Shown: piece by piece, positions 44,321 to 54,743 of the stretch
Numbering within the stretch: position 1 is the first letter of the stretch
Layout of the letters: each line of letters starts with the position of its first letter
From: Sphingomonas suaedae
Lineage (GTDB): Bacteria > Pseudomonadota > Alphaproteobacteria > Sphingomonadales > Sphingomonadaceae
Length of the DNA: 64,000 bases
Assembly: GCF_007833215.1 (NCBI RefSeq)
Contig: NZ_CP042239.1
Location: 3,408,001 to 3,472,000, forward strand
Direction: 5' to 3'
The notes under the pieces: model-generated
What the model was told of the DNA's origin: nothing
The model's input: the letters and a program-made list of their open reading frames with translations, nothing else
Databases searched by the model: none
Made by a program: the position numbers and the translations under genes

Positions 44321-44334
44321 AACCGCCCCCATCC

Positions 44335-46367
<2,033 letters not shown>

Positions 46368-46398
46368 TCCCGCGAAGCGTGTCGGACTAGCTTGACGC

Positions 46399-46959
46399 AT
46401 GAGCTGGTTCCGCCGCGCAAAGCCCGCAAATCCATTCGCAGGAAACTGGACGTGTGCAGGTTGCGGCGAGGTCCATCAGGGAATGATGGACCTCGCAGCC
46501 CTCGCGCCGGACCCGTGGCCGCATGAGCGAATACAGGAACCGAACAGCGCCGTGCGGTTGGACGGCGATTTCCTGTCGGAAGACTTTTGCGTGATGGACA
46601 GCCGTTATTTCTTCGTCCGCGCCGTGCTGGAAATTCCGGTTCACGGACAGGCGGAGAAGTTCGGCTTCGGCTGCTGGTCCACGCTATCGCGCGACAATTT
46701 TGAGAAATATCTCGACGGCTTCGACAACGCCGATTTCGCTAACTGCGGTCCGTGGACCGGCTGGCTGTGTAACCAGCTTGGAACCTATATCGGCACCGAC
46801 CCCGAGGGTGTCTACGTCTACCCCCAGCCAGACCGCCAGCGCCCCACGTTACGTGTTGCAAACCCGGACCACGGCCTGGCAATCGATCAGGAGCAGGGGA
46901 TCAGTGTCGAACAGTTGACGGAGATACTGCGGTTTTATGGTCATGCTCCGACCGCGTGA
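46399..46959 (+). CDS. DUF2199 domain protein
   Basis: A 186-residue protein with the DUF2199 features: a Cys pair WTCAGCGEVHQG at residues 17-28, DLAALAPDPW, SEDFCVMDSRYFFVR, and GFGCWSTLSRDNFEKYL. The Cys pair suggests zinc. Function unknown. It follows thiC by 31 bases. Confidence 0.88.
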   Translation: MSWFRRAKPANPFAGNWTCAGCGEVHQGMMDLAALAPDPWPHERIQEPNSAVRLDGDFLSEDFCVMDSRYFFVRAVLEIPVHGQAEKFGFGCWSTLSRDNFEKYLDGFDNADFANCGPWTGWLCNQLGTYIGTDPEGVYVYPQPDRQRPTLRVANPDHGLAIDQEQGISVEQLTEILRFYGHAPTA

Positions 46960-46992
46960 TTTGCGGTGCACGCACCAGCAGAATTCGAACTC

Positions 46993-47025
46993 AAAAGAAA
47001 CAGGCGGCATCGAGATGCCGCCTGT
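46993..47025 (-). terminator. Intrinsic terminator after the 55-residue gene
   Basis: ACAGGCGGCAT (47000-47010), loop CGAG, then ATGCCGCCTGT make a perfect 11-bp stem. Read on minus it is followed by TTTCTTTTG, a T-rich tail. It lies just past the small minus-strand gene. Confidence 0.7.
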
Positions 47026-47056
47026 CCCCAACCGACTCGCTTTCGGTTAGATTGCC

Positions 47057-47224
47057 CTAGAGGCCGATCACGGCCATCCGGGCAGTTTCATCGTTCTGCA
47101 TCGCTTCTTCACGAGAGAAGAAGCAATCCTTCGACATAGCAATCGGCTTTCCGTGACTGTTGGCTAAATACCAACGCCACATCCAGCGACTGTCCATGTG
47201 AGCGAACCACTGAAACTTTTCCAT
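47057..47224 (-). CDS. Small protein, DUF1508-like
   Basis: A 55-residue protein (start MEKFQWFAHMDSRWMWRWYL) with AAGGAG seven bases before the ATG. The pattern WRWYLANSHGKPIAMSKDCF and then SREEAMQN resembles the two-strand, one-helix YegP/DUF1508 fold (a residue-rich W-x-W-x-L, GxxIAxS, then an AxxxI helix). Upstream in-frame sequence is probably non-coding. Function unknown. Confidence 0.65.
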   Translation of the reverse strand: MEKFQWFAHMDSRWMWRWYLANSHGKPIAMSKDCFFSREEAMQNDETARMAVIGL

Positions 47225-47607
47225 GGGCCTACTCCTTACAGAGATGGGCCAAGCACGTCCGATCTTAGACTGCGCGTAATAGGATTGTTGATGAAGAGGT
47301 TTCCGTTCTGGTTTCAAGCGATTGTCGTCTCGCCCTGCGTTCCCGTACTTGGGCCTTGCCTTAAGCTGCATCCGTTAGTCAGTCGCGTACCTTCGTTCGG
47401 CGAAAGCTTTAGCTACCACTGTCGAATAGGCGCCTCCTATCACGTTATCGATCCGAGCGAGTCGGTCGGGAGACAAGCGTATCCGATTTGTTCGGGTGAA
47501 CAAAGGGGAAACCAATCACAGTGCCGACACTGCTTCGCCTGCAGCGCCCGATCCTTCTGCTACCAGCCGCTCGGACTGGAATACCCTCCGAACCACAACG
47601 GCACCAC
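47225..47607. other. 383-base gene-free stretch
   Basis: This stretch has lower GC than its surroundings (for example GGCGAAAGCTTTAGCTACC). It must hold the promoter of the small minus-strand gene. I see no tRNA cloverleaf, no strong coding frame and no clear repeat. Short plus-strand open frames here have atypical composition and no ribosome site. Confidence 0.5.
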
Positions 47608-48033
47608 CTATCCCCCAAACGTCAACCGACACCGGTTCCCCGGCGCGATCAGCAACTCGCACTGCCGCAGGATGTCCATCCCCAGCAGCACGTCGAAGCT
47701 GAAACTGTCGAGCAACTCGAACCCCACGACGTCTTCGAAAATATAGGGAAAGGTCGGCGGGTCATGGTCGGCGGCGCGACCGTCAAGGCCGATCCGGAAG
47801 ATGTAGCGGTCGATGTGCTTCTCGCCGCCCACGGTCGAAATCAGACGCTTGCCGACGCTCTGTAACCCGAGTTTCTGCCCGATCTTTGCGGTCACACCCG
47901 TCGTCGTCGACCCGGTGTCGATCAGCGCACTGCCTGCAACGCCCTCAAACCGCGTTCCCGTCAGTGGCGGATAGACGATAACGGGGACGACTAGGCGGCT
48001 TCCGTCGTGCCGCCATTCAATCGTGCGCGACAT
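47608..48033 (-). CDS. Retropepsin-like aspartic protease
   Basis: A 141-residue single-lobe aspartyl protease: the active site is ALIDTGSTTTGVT (DTG motif) at about residue 36, and DVLLGMDILRQCELLI is the second conserved strand pair. Retropepsin-type proteins act as homodimers. No signal peptide. Overlaps the preceding 84-residue gene by 17 bases. Confidence 0.85.
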   Translation of the reverse strand: MSRTIEWRHDGSRLVVPVIVYPPLTGTRFEGVAGSALIDTGSTTTGVTAKIGQKLGLQSVGKRLISTVGGEKHIDRYIFRIGLDGRAADHDPPTFPYIFEDVVGFELLDSFSFDVLLGMDILRQCELLIAPGNRCRLTFGG

Positions 48034-48271
48034 GCGACCAGAAGCCGAGGTCGATCGGCTCGTCGGTCACTTCCTGGATCGAGAAGATCATGTCGGGATA
48101 GCGCGACACGCCCTCGCGATAGGCGTCCCCCGGCTTGTCGAAATAGGCGACGATGCCGCCACTGCGCATCAGCGCGAACTGGTCGCGATGCGCAGCCAGA
48201 ATACCGCCGAGCGAGCGCGTAAACGCATCGTAATTGCGATCGACTTCGGCGCGCTGTTGATCATGGGCCAT
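48017..48271 (-). CDS. Hypothetical protein upstream of the aspartic protease
   Basis: An 84-residue protein with a helical N-terminus (RAEVDRNYDAFTRSLGGILAAHRDQFALM) and a mixed C-terminus (IVAYFDKPGDAYREG). It resembles the short proteins of the DUF5678 kind that accompany retropepsin-like genes. The last 17 bases overlap the protease gene, so the pair is translated together. Function unknown. Confidence 0.7.
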   Translation of the reverse strand: MAHDQQRAEVDRNYDAFTRSLGGILAAHRDQFALMRSGGIVAYFDKPGDAYREGVSRYPDMIFSIQEVTDEPIDLGFWSHVAHD

Positions 48272-48377
48272 TAAATGCCTCCGCTGCCTTGTCGCGTAGA
48301 TAGAATCGTTCGCGAGTCATTCGTCAAGTCGGAACGGCGCGCCTGACGTCTAGGGGCACCGCGACGAGAGCGGCAAG

Positions 48378-48668
48378 CTAATCCGCCCACAACCCGTCAA
48401 TATCCCGCGCCCCGTGCACAAAGCGCACAATCTCCACCCGTGCGCTGCTCACGCGATACAGCACAAGATACCGCCCCACGACCAAACTCCGCGCCCCAGC
48501 GCCAATCTCCGGCCGCGCCATCCCGCGCATCGGAAAGTCGCGCAGGCTCAGCGCTGCCGCCGTCAGCCGCCGAACATGCCGCGCCGCCGCCTCGGCGTCG
48601 TCCTCCACGATCCAGTCGTAAATGGCATCGAGGTCGCGATCCGCGCTGGGCAGGATCGCAACGCGCAT
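48378..48668 (-). CDS. parE: ParE-type toxin (RelE/ParE superfamily)
   Basis: A 96-residue toxin: RVAILPSADRDLDAIYDWI at the N-terminus, then PMRGMARPEI, ARSLVVGRYLVLYRV and VEIVRFVHGARD, the standard ParE strand order. Its ATG overlaps the parD stop by one base (TGATG). Likely inhibits gyrase. Confidence 0.9.
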   Translation of the reverse strand: MRVAILPSADRDLDAIYDWIVEDDAEAAARHVRRLTAAALSLRDFPMRGMARPEIGAGARSLVVGRYLVLYRVSSARVEIVRFVHGARDIDGLWAD

Positions 48669-48946
48669 CAGGCGGCGTCCGGCCCGCCCCGCCGCCGTGC
48701 CTCGCCGCGTGCGATCACGCGATCGGCCCAGTCGTCCGGCGCATCGACCGCCGGACCGCTCGCCAGCCCTTCGTCCCACGCCGCGCGCAGCCGGGCGATC
48801 TCGCGCGCCTTGGCCGTCTCACGCTCCTCGTCGCGGCGGATCAGGTCGCGGACATAGTCGCTGGTGCTGCTGTACCGCCCCTCGGCCACGCGCGATTCCG
48901 CCCATCCTTTGAGCGTTTCCGGGATCGAGATGTTCATCTGCGCCAT
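48668..48946 (-). CDS. parD: ParD-type antitoxin
   Basis: A 92-residue protein with a ribbon-helix-helix N-terminus (MNISIPETLKGWAESRVAEG, then RYSSTSDYVRDLIRRDEE) and a charged C-terminal tail that would wrap the toxin. Start ATG at 48946. It precedes parE in the normal antitoxin-toxin order. Confidence 0.9.
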   Translation of the reverse strand: MAQMNISIPETLKGWAESRVAEGRYSSTSDYVRDLIRRDEERETAKAREIARLRAAWDEGLASGPAVDAPDDWADRVIARGEARRRGGPDAA

Positions 48947-49092
48947 ACGACCAGTATAGGGATTTGCGCTAATCTTGCCAAGCAGCGGCGCGTGCCCTGA
49001 CGGATGCCCCCACGCCACACCCCACCCACAAACCTTCCAACAACCCCCGCCCCCCCTGTCCTACACGCGCGCAATCCGCTTCATCCTGTCGG

Positions 49093-49401
49093 ATGACCCA
49101 GCACACCCCACCGCCCGTCCGCGCGCAATGGACCCCCGCCAAACAACGCGTCTTCCTCGCCGCGCTCGTCGAAACCGGCAGCATCGCCCGCGCCGCGCGT
49201 GCCGCCGGCATGTCGCGCTCCAGCGCGCATGCGCTGCGCCATCGTCTCGCCGGGACGCCCTTCGACCATGCGTGGAGCCGCGCGCTCAGGCTGCACGCCG
49301 CGCGGCTCGCCGATCCCTTCGCGCCCGATCCGCTGGCGCCGCGCAAACCCGCCCCTGACGCGAACCGTCCGGAACCCGTCGCGCCGGTGTCGCGCCCGTG
49401 A
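49093..49401 (+). CDS. HTH-like conserved hypothetical protein
   Basis: A 102-residue protein whose first 60 residues (WTPAKQRVFLAALVETGSIA, then ARAARAAGMSRSSAHALR) form a helix-turn-helix of the phage-derived or transposase-like kind found often in sphingomonads. The C-terminus is Pro/Ala-rich. It may bind DNA; function unknown. Confidence 0.7.
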   Translation: MTQHTPPPVRAQWTPAKQRVFLAALVETGSIARAARAAGMSRSSAHALRHRLAGTPFDHAWSRALRLHAARLADPFAPDPLAPRKPAPDANRPEPVAPVSRP

Positions 49402-49491
49402 CGCCTTCCGGTCGCCTCAGCGTCACGATGCGTTGTCAGCCCGTCGCGCACCCGTCGCGCTGGTGTCGCCCACCTGTCGCGCCGGTGTCGC
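49378..49491 (+). repeat. Three degenerate copies of a 16-base repeat
   Basis: GTCGCGCCGGTGTCGC occurs at 49378-49393 and 49476-49491, with a variant (GTCGCGCTGGTGTCGC) at 49454-49469. The first copy lies inside the end of the previous gene. Probably local slippage or recombination. Confidence 0.5.
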
Positions 49492-49621
49492 GTCACCGTC
49501 GCCTCACAGGCGTTTCCCGGTCGCGAACCCGTCGCTTCGCCCGCAACCATGCCCATTCGCGTCAGCTTCGTCGGACGGCACCCGCTCGGAACCATCCACA
49601 CACGATCCCGTTGCCCTCCCC

Positions 49622-50257
49622 ATGAAAGCCATCCTCCCCGCCACGGCGCTCACCCTCGTCCTCGCCGCCTGCTCGCCCGCGGCGCCCGACTCCGACAACA
49701 CGCTCGATGTCGCCAACGACACGATGATCGAACGGGGTGCGGGCGCGACGCCAACCCCGAACCCCGCCCCGACCGAGGGCCCGGCCATGGCGCCCGAGCC
49801 CGCCCCGCCCGCGCCTGCGGACGCAAAGACGCTGACCCTCGACGGCCTCGGTCCGCTCCGCATCGGTCAGCCGGTCACCGCCGCCAGCGGCTTTGCCCAG
49901 CGCGGCGCGCAGATTCCGGGCAGCGATTGCCGCACCGTCTCCTCGCCCGACTATCCCGGCGTCTATGCCATCGTTCAGGACAATGCCGTGCGCCGCATCA
50001 CCGTGGGCAAGAGCTCGGACGTCAAGCTGATCGAGGGGATCGGCGTCGGCGCGACCGAGAAACAGGTCATGGCCGCGTTCGGCGGCTTCCGTTCGACCCC
50101 GCACAAATATGTCGAGGCGCCCGCCAAATATCTCACCGCCCCCAATGCCGACAGCGGCGACCCCGCGCTGCGTTTCGAGATCGGCCGCGACGGCAAGGTG
50201 ACGATGATGCATGTCGGCACCATGCCGGTGCTGGGCTATGTCGAGGGCTGCGCGTAA
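49622..50257 (+). CDS. Lipoprotein of unknown function
   Basis: A 211-residue protein with a lipobox LVLAACS at residue 11, a Pro/Ala-rich linker, then a beta-rich domain (LTLDGLGPLRIGQPVTAASG, DYPGVYAIVQDNAVRRITVG, GVGATEKQVMAAFGG) that resembles the small domains used in regulators of outer-membrane or RNA-processing assembly. I could not name it. The ATG at 49622 is chosen for its signal peptide; the frame runs upstream without coding character. Confidence 0.8.
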   Translation: MKAILPATALTLVLAACSPAAPDSDNTLDVANDTMIERGAGATPTPNPAPTEGPAMAPEPAPPAPADAKTLTLDGLGPLRIGQPVTAASGFAQRGAQIPGSDCRTVSSPDYPGVYAIVQDNAVRRITVGKSSDVKLIEGIGVGATEKQVMAAFGGFRSTPHKYVEAPAKYLTAPNADSGDPALRFEIGRDGKVTMMHVGTMPVLGYVEGCA

Positions 50258-50393
50258 GTGGGCGACTTACGCTGGGGGCGTGCGCCCCGCCCCGTCCACC
50301 GTCCCATCGTCGGCCGATTTAAGCGGGTGACACCCTTTGCCGCGGCTGATAGCCTTCCCGGCCCGGCTCCCGGACGAAAGGCGTTTTGTCGCA

Positions 50394-50879
50394 ATGCTTT
50401 ATTTCAGTGTCCTGGCCGCCATCTCCGCCTTCTACGCGCCCGCGCCCGCCCCGGTTCAGCAATTCGATCCGATCCGCTTCTTCGAAGGGCGCACCGAGGG
50501 CGTCGGCAAGCTCAAGATCGTGCTGCGCAAGGCGCATGACGTCCGCTTCCGTGGGCATGGCGCGATCCAGCCCGACGGGTCGATCATCTTCGATCAGGTG
50601 GTCGAGCGGGAGGGCGAGCGGACCGAGCGGCATCGCTGGCACATGCGCGCGGGGGCGGGGAACCGCTATACCGGCACCGTCAGCACCGCGCGCGGCCCGA
50701 TCTCGGCGGAGCGCAACGGCGACGTGTTCCGTATGCGCTATGTCGACAAGGACGGGTTCGCGATCGACCAGTCCTTCACCGCGCATGGCGACGGCCGCAC
50801 CGCGACCATCCGGCTCAAGGCGAAACGGATGGGCATGACCGTCGCGACGATGCAGCAGACGGTCCACAAGCTGGACTGA
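50394..50879 (+). CDS. DUF3833 family protein
   Basis: A 161-residue protein with a hydrophobic N-terminus (MLYFSVLAAISAFYAPAPAP) and the DUF3833 pattern FDPIRFFEGRTEGVGKL, RFRGHGAIQPDGSIIFDQ, then a strand-rich stretch to AKRMGMTVATMQQTVHKLD. Function unknown. ATG at 50394. Confidence 0.85.
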   Translation: MLYFSVLAAISAFYAPAPAPVQQFDPIRFFEGRTEGVGKLKIVLRKAHDVRFRGHGAIQPDGSIIFDQVVEREGERTERHRWHMRAGAGNRYTGTVSTARGPISAERNGDVFRMRYVDKDGFAIDQSFTAHGDGRTATIRLKAKRMGMTVATMQQTVHKLD

Positions 50880-50940
50880 CCGCGCCGCGTCTCGCGCCCA
50901 TCCCACGGCCAGACGCCGCGCGCATGAGGAGGACGCGAAG

Positions 50941-51273
50941 ATGTTCGTAGCGGCCTATTGGTGGAGGGTGCATCCCGGCAAGGAAGACCAGTTCCGTGCC
51001 GCCTGGCGCCGCGGGACCGCGCTGATCCGCGAACGCTATGGCAGCCTCGGCTCGCGGCTGCACCGCGACGATCAGGGCCGCTTCATCGGCGTCGCCGAAT
51101 GGCCCGATCGCGCGACATGGCAGGCCGCGTTCGACGCAAAGATGGTGTATGACGAGCCGGAAACCCGCGCCGCCTTCGTCGATGCCATCGCCGAAGCCGC
51201 GTCGGATCCGCTGCTGCTCATGGAAGTGACCGACGATCTGCTCGATCGCCGGTCGGAAGCGGGGGCGGCTTAG
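50941..51273 (+). CDS. Antibiotic biosynthesis monooxygenase-domain protein
   Basis: A 110-residue ABM-type protein of dimeric ferredoxin-like fold: VAAYWWRVHPGKEDQFRAAW, then GSLGSRLHRDDQGRFIGVA and WPDRATWQAAFDAKM. The ribosome site GAGGAGG lies eight bases before the ATG. Members act as monooxygenases or binding proteins; exact role unknown. Confidence 0.85.
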   Translation: MFVAAYWWRVHPGKEDQFRAAWRRGTALIRERYGSLGSRLHRDDQGRFIGVAEWPDRATWQAAFDAKMVYDEPETRAAFVDAIAEAASDPLLLMEVTDDLLDRRSEAGAA

Positions 51274-51539
51274 CGGCTATTCTCCATCCGCGCATCGTCC
51301 GCGTCGTCGATCGCCTCGGCCTTGGCCTCGCCCGCATCCTCGACATTGTCCGCCTGTTGCTCCAGCGCGTCTTCCATCGTCTCGTTGGGCGCCATATCGG
51401 CCTGGTCCTCAAGATTGTCGGCCCGCGCCTCGGCGGCGGCCTCGACATTCTCCGCCGCCCGGTCGTCCGCATCGCCGCCGCAAGCGGCAAGCGCGAACAG
51501 TCCGGCACCGGCCAGCGCGGCTTTGAAATGGGTTCTCAT
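51270..51539 (-). CDS. Small acidic lipoprotein
   Basis: An 89-residue protein: signal MRTHFKAALAGAGLFALAAC with a lipobox LAAC, then a low-complexity Ala/Asp/Glu helix (ENVEAAAEARADNLEDQADM). Function unknown. It converges on the ABM-type gene, and the two share three bases around their stops. Confidence 0.8.
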   Translation of the reverse strand: MRTHFKAALAGAGLFALAACGGDADDRAAENVEAAAEARADNLEDQADMAPNETMEDALEQQADNVEDAGEAKAEAIDDADDARMENSR

Positions 51540-51620
51540 GGCAAAATCCTCCTGTTGGTGGCGCCATCAATCGCCGGGAGGGGGCGGGGGTTCCATCGGC
51601 TGCGTCGAATGGAGTTGGTG

Positions 51621-53375
51621 CTATTCCGCCCAGGCGGCATCGTCGAGATGGAGTTCCGCCGCCGGACGCGGCCCCCAATCGTCGATCTTGGCCCGCCCCG
51701 CGATCCATAATTTCCGGTCCCGCGGCGCCCCCAGCAGGGCAAGGCCCAGCGGCGTATCGGCGGCGCGGAACGCCATCGCCTTGATACTGCGCCCGTCATC
51801 CCCCGCAACGATCGCGCGGACATGGCCATTGCCGACCACGTCGCACTTGATCATCCGCACCGGCCCTGCGGCAACCCGCGGCGCCGGCCAGCCCATGCCA
51901 TAAGGGCCGCCCGCCTCCATCGCGTTGACCAGGTCGGGATTGACCCCCCCTGGCGCCAGCACCGCGTCGAGCAGCAGCGCGCGCTCGCCCGACGCCCGCT
52001 CCACCGCCTCGGCCAGCTTGGCGTCGAGAAAGGCGACGAACGCCGGGATCTGCTCCTCGGCGACGGTAACCCCCGCCGCCATGGCATGGCCGCCCCCTGC
52101 GATCAGCAGCCCCGCCTCCTTGGCGGCGATGATCGCCGCGCCCAGGTCGACGCCCGCGATCGACCGGCCCGATCCCTTGCCGATCCCGTCCTCGCCCACC
52201 GCGACCACGATCGCCGGACGACCCAGCTTTTCCTTCAGTCTGCCCGCGACGATGCCGATCACCCCGGGGTGCCAGCCCCGCGCCGCGAGCACCGCGACCG
52301 CGCCGTCGCAGTCCATCGTCTCGGCGGATTGCTGCACCTCCGCCTCGATCGCCCGGCGCTCCTCGTTGAGGCGGTTGAGCTCCTCCGCGATCGCCCGCGC
52401 CTCATCCGCATCCTCAGTGGTCAGCAGCCGCACCCCCAGGTCCGACTTTCCGACCCGCCCGCCCGCATTGATCCGCGGCCCCAGCGCAAAGCCCAGGTCG
52501 CTGCATGTCGGCGCCCGGGTCAACCGGCTCGCCTCGATCAGCGCGTTCATCCCGATGTTGCGCCGCTGGCCCATCACCTTCAGCCCCTGCGCCACGAACG
52601 CCCGATTGAGTCCCTTGAGCTGCGCGACATCGGCGACCGTGCCGAGCGCGACCAGATCGAGCAGGTCGAGCAGCCGCGGCTCCGCCCGCCCGGCGAAATA
52701 GCCCCGCCCACGCAGCACGCGGACCAGCGCCGCGCCGAGCAGCCAGGCAACGCCCACCGCGGCGAGATGCCCGTGCAGTCGCCCCTCATCCTCGTCGAGC
52801 CGGTTGGGGTTCACCAGCGCCAGCGCGACCGGAAGCTCGGACGCGCATTTATGGTGATCGACCACGATCACCTCCGCACCGACCGCCTTCGCATCGGCCA
52901 GCGCGTCATAGGCCATCGCGCCGCAATCAACGGTGACGATCAGGTCGGCGCCCTCACGCTTCAGCCGCACCAGCGCCTCGCCCGATGGGCCATATCCCTC
53001 CATCAGCCGGTCGGGGATATAGGCGCGCGGCACGAGGCCCAGGTCGCGCAGCAGGCGGACCAGCAGTGCCGCCGACGTCGCGCCATCGACGTCATAATCG
53101 CCGAACACCGTCACCGCCTCGCCGCGCTGGACGGCGTCGGCCAGGCGCTCGGCCGCCCTGTCCATGTCGCGGAAGATCGACGGATCGGGCATGAAGGCGC
53201 GGATGCTGGGGCTGCGATGCGCCTCCAGTTCCTCGCGCGGGCAGCCGCGGGTCAGCAGCAATTGCGTCACCAGATCGTCGGGCGCGAAGCCGGGGTCGCG
53301 CGCATCCGCCGCCAGTCCCCGCCAGCGCCACGCCTGGCCAAGGATCGAGCTGTGAACGTTGAGCACGGGAGTCAT
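51621..53375 (-). CDS. recJ: Single-stranded-DNA-specific exonuclease RecJ
   Basis: A 584-residue DHH-family nuclease. Motifs in order: VFGDYDVDGATSAAL, VTVDCGA, VVDHHKCAS (DHH) and, in the DHHA1 region, GGHAMAAGV. RecJ digests single strands 5' to 3' in recombination and repair. The next gene on the minus strand ends 36 bases upstream. Confidence 0.96.
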   Translation of the reverse strand: MTPVLNVHSSILGQAWRWRGLAADARDPGFAPDDLVTQLLLTRGCPREELEAHRSPSIRAFMPDPSIFRDMDRAAERLADAVQRGEAVTVFGDYDVDGATSAALLVRLLRDLGLVPRAYIPDRLMEGYGPSGEALVRLKREGADLIVTVDCGAMAYDALADAKAVGAEVIVVDHHKCASELPVALALVNPNRLDEDEGRLHGHLAAVGVAWLLGAALVRVLRGRGYFAGRAEPRLLDLLDLVALGTVADVAQLKGLNRAFVAQGLKVMGQRRNIGMNALIEASRLTRAPTCSDLGFALGPRINAGGRVGKSDLGVRLLTTEDADEARAIAEELNRLNEERRAIEAEVQQSAETMDCDGAVAVLAARGWHPGVIGIVAGRLKEKLGRPAIVVAVGEDGIGKGSGRSIAGVDLGAAIIAAKEAGLLIAGGGHAMAAGVTVAEEQIPAFVAFLDAKLAEAVERASGERALLLDAVLAPGGVNPDLVNAMEAGGPYGMGWPAPRVAAGPVRMIKCDVVGNGHVRAIVAGDDGRSIKAMAFRAADTPLGLALLGAPRDRKLWIAGRAKIDDWGPRPAAELHLDDAAWAE

Positions 53376-53410
53376 CGACGCGCCTTAGCGCGGATCGCAG
53401 GGCAGGGGAA

Positions 53411-54697
53411 TCAATCCTCCAATATCTTGCTGTGCACCCGCGTGTCGCGCATCCGGAGGTACGTGATCAGCGAAATCCCGATCATCGCCGTGACATACCA
53501 GTAGAAGCCGCGCTCCATCCCCGCGTCCTTGAACCACAGCGCGACATAGGGCGCCGTCCCGCCAAAGATCGCGTTGGCCAGCGCGTAGGGGAGGGCAACG
53601 CCGAGCGTTCGGATATGCGCGGGAAACATCTCGGCCTTCACCACCGCATTGATCGAGGTGTAGCCGGTGACAATCACCAGCGCACCGGTCATGAGGAGAA
53701 AGGCGGAAAGGGGACTCTGTACGATTTCGAGCGCTGTGAAAATCGGCCAGGTGAAGATCACGCCCAGCACGCCGAAGCCGATCATCAGCGGCTTGCGCCC
53801 GATCCGGTCGGACAGCGCCCCAGCGAGCGGCTGAATACACATGAAGACGAACAGCGCCGCCGCGCTGATCTGGGTCGAAACCGGCTTGGTGAATGCGCCG
53901 GTCGCGCTCAGGAAAGTCAGCAGATAGACCGAATAGGCATAGAAAGCGAGCGTACCCCCGGCGGTCAGCAGCATCACCAGCGCCGCCTCGCGCGGGTGGC
54001 GCAGGAACAGCGCACCGAAGCTCGAGCGGTGCTCGGCGCCAGTCTCGCGGTTCGCGAAGCTCTGCGTTTCGGGCAGGTTGCGGCGCAGCCAGAACACCCC
54101 GATCGCCAGCGCGCCACCGATGAAGAAGGGGATCCGCCAGCCCCATTCGCCAAGCGCCGTCTCGCTCATCGTCGATTGCAACAGCAGCAGAACCGCGAGC
54201 GCGATCAGATGGCCCGAGATCAGCGTCACATATTGAAAGCTGGAGAAAAAGCCGCGCCGCTGCTTGCCCGCCATTTCGGACAGGTAGGTGGCACTGGCGC
54301 CATATTCGCCGCCGACCGACAGCCCCTGCATCAGCCGCGCGACCACCAGCGCCACGGTCGCCCAGGCGCCGATCGCGTCATAGCCTGGCGTTACCGCGAT
54401 CAGCATCGATCCGCCGCACATCAGCGTTACCGACAGCGTAAGCCCCGCCTTGCGCCCGCGCCGGTCGCCATAGATGCCCATCAGCCACGCGCCGATCGGC
54501 CGCATGAAGAAGCCGACGGCAAAGATCGCCCAGACATTCAGCGTCTGTGCAACCGGGTCCCCCTTGGGAAAGAAGTGCGGCGCGAGATAGAAGCTGAAGG
54601 CGGCATAGGCATACCAGTCATACCATTCGACCAGATTGCCCGCCGATCCCCCCAGGATCGATTTCAGGCGGCCTGCGGGGGGAGCGTCGCGCGTCAC
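53411..54697 (-). CDS. MFS transporter, metabolite:H+ symporter (MHS) type
   Basis: A 428-residue, 12-helix transporter with GNLVEWYDWYAYAAFSFYLA at the start, the first-loop GDRRGRKAG, and LSDRIGRKPLMIGFG in the second half, as in alpha-ketoglutarate permease KgtP. The start is uncertain: I chose the GTG at 54697, just before the conserved N-terminus; the frame runs on upstream without coding character. Substrate probably a dicarboxylate or similar acid. Confidence 0.85.
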   Translation of the reverse strand: MTRDAPPAGRLKSILGGSAGNLVEWYDWYAYAAFSFYLAPHFFPKGDPVAQTLNVWAIFAVGFFMRPIGAWLMGIYGDRRGRKAGLTLSVTLMCGGSMLIAVTPGYDAIGAWATVALVVARLMQGLSVGGEYGASATYLSEMAGKQRRGFFSSFQYVTLISGHLIALAVLLLLQSTMSETALGEWGWRIPFFIGGALAIGVFWLRRNLPETQSFANRETGAEHRSSFGALFLRHPREAALVMLLTAGGTLAFYAYSVYLLTFLSATGAFTKPVSTQISAAALFVFMCIQPLAGALSDRIGRKPLMIGFGVLGVIFTWPIFTALEIVQSPLSAFLLMTGALVIVTGYTSINAVVKAEMFPAHIRTLGVALPYALANAIFGGTAPYVALWFKDAGMERGFYWYVTAMIGISLITYLRMRDTRVHSKILED

Positions 54698-54743
54698 GCG
54701 CCAAGCTATAGGGTGGTGCGGCGCGGCTTGGCAATCGGCGGCG

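Noticed and set aside
47496..47865. Two overlapping plus-strand open frames at the edge of the gene-free region
   Set aside because: No ribosome site, atypical composition, and partly opposite the aspartic protease.
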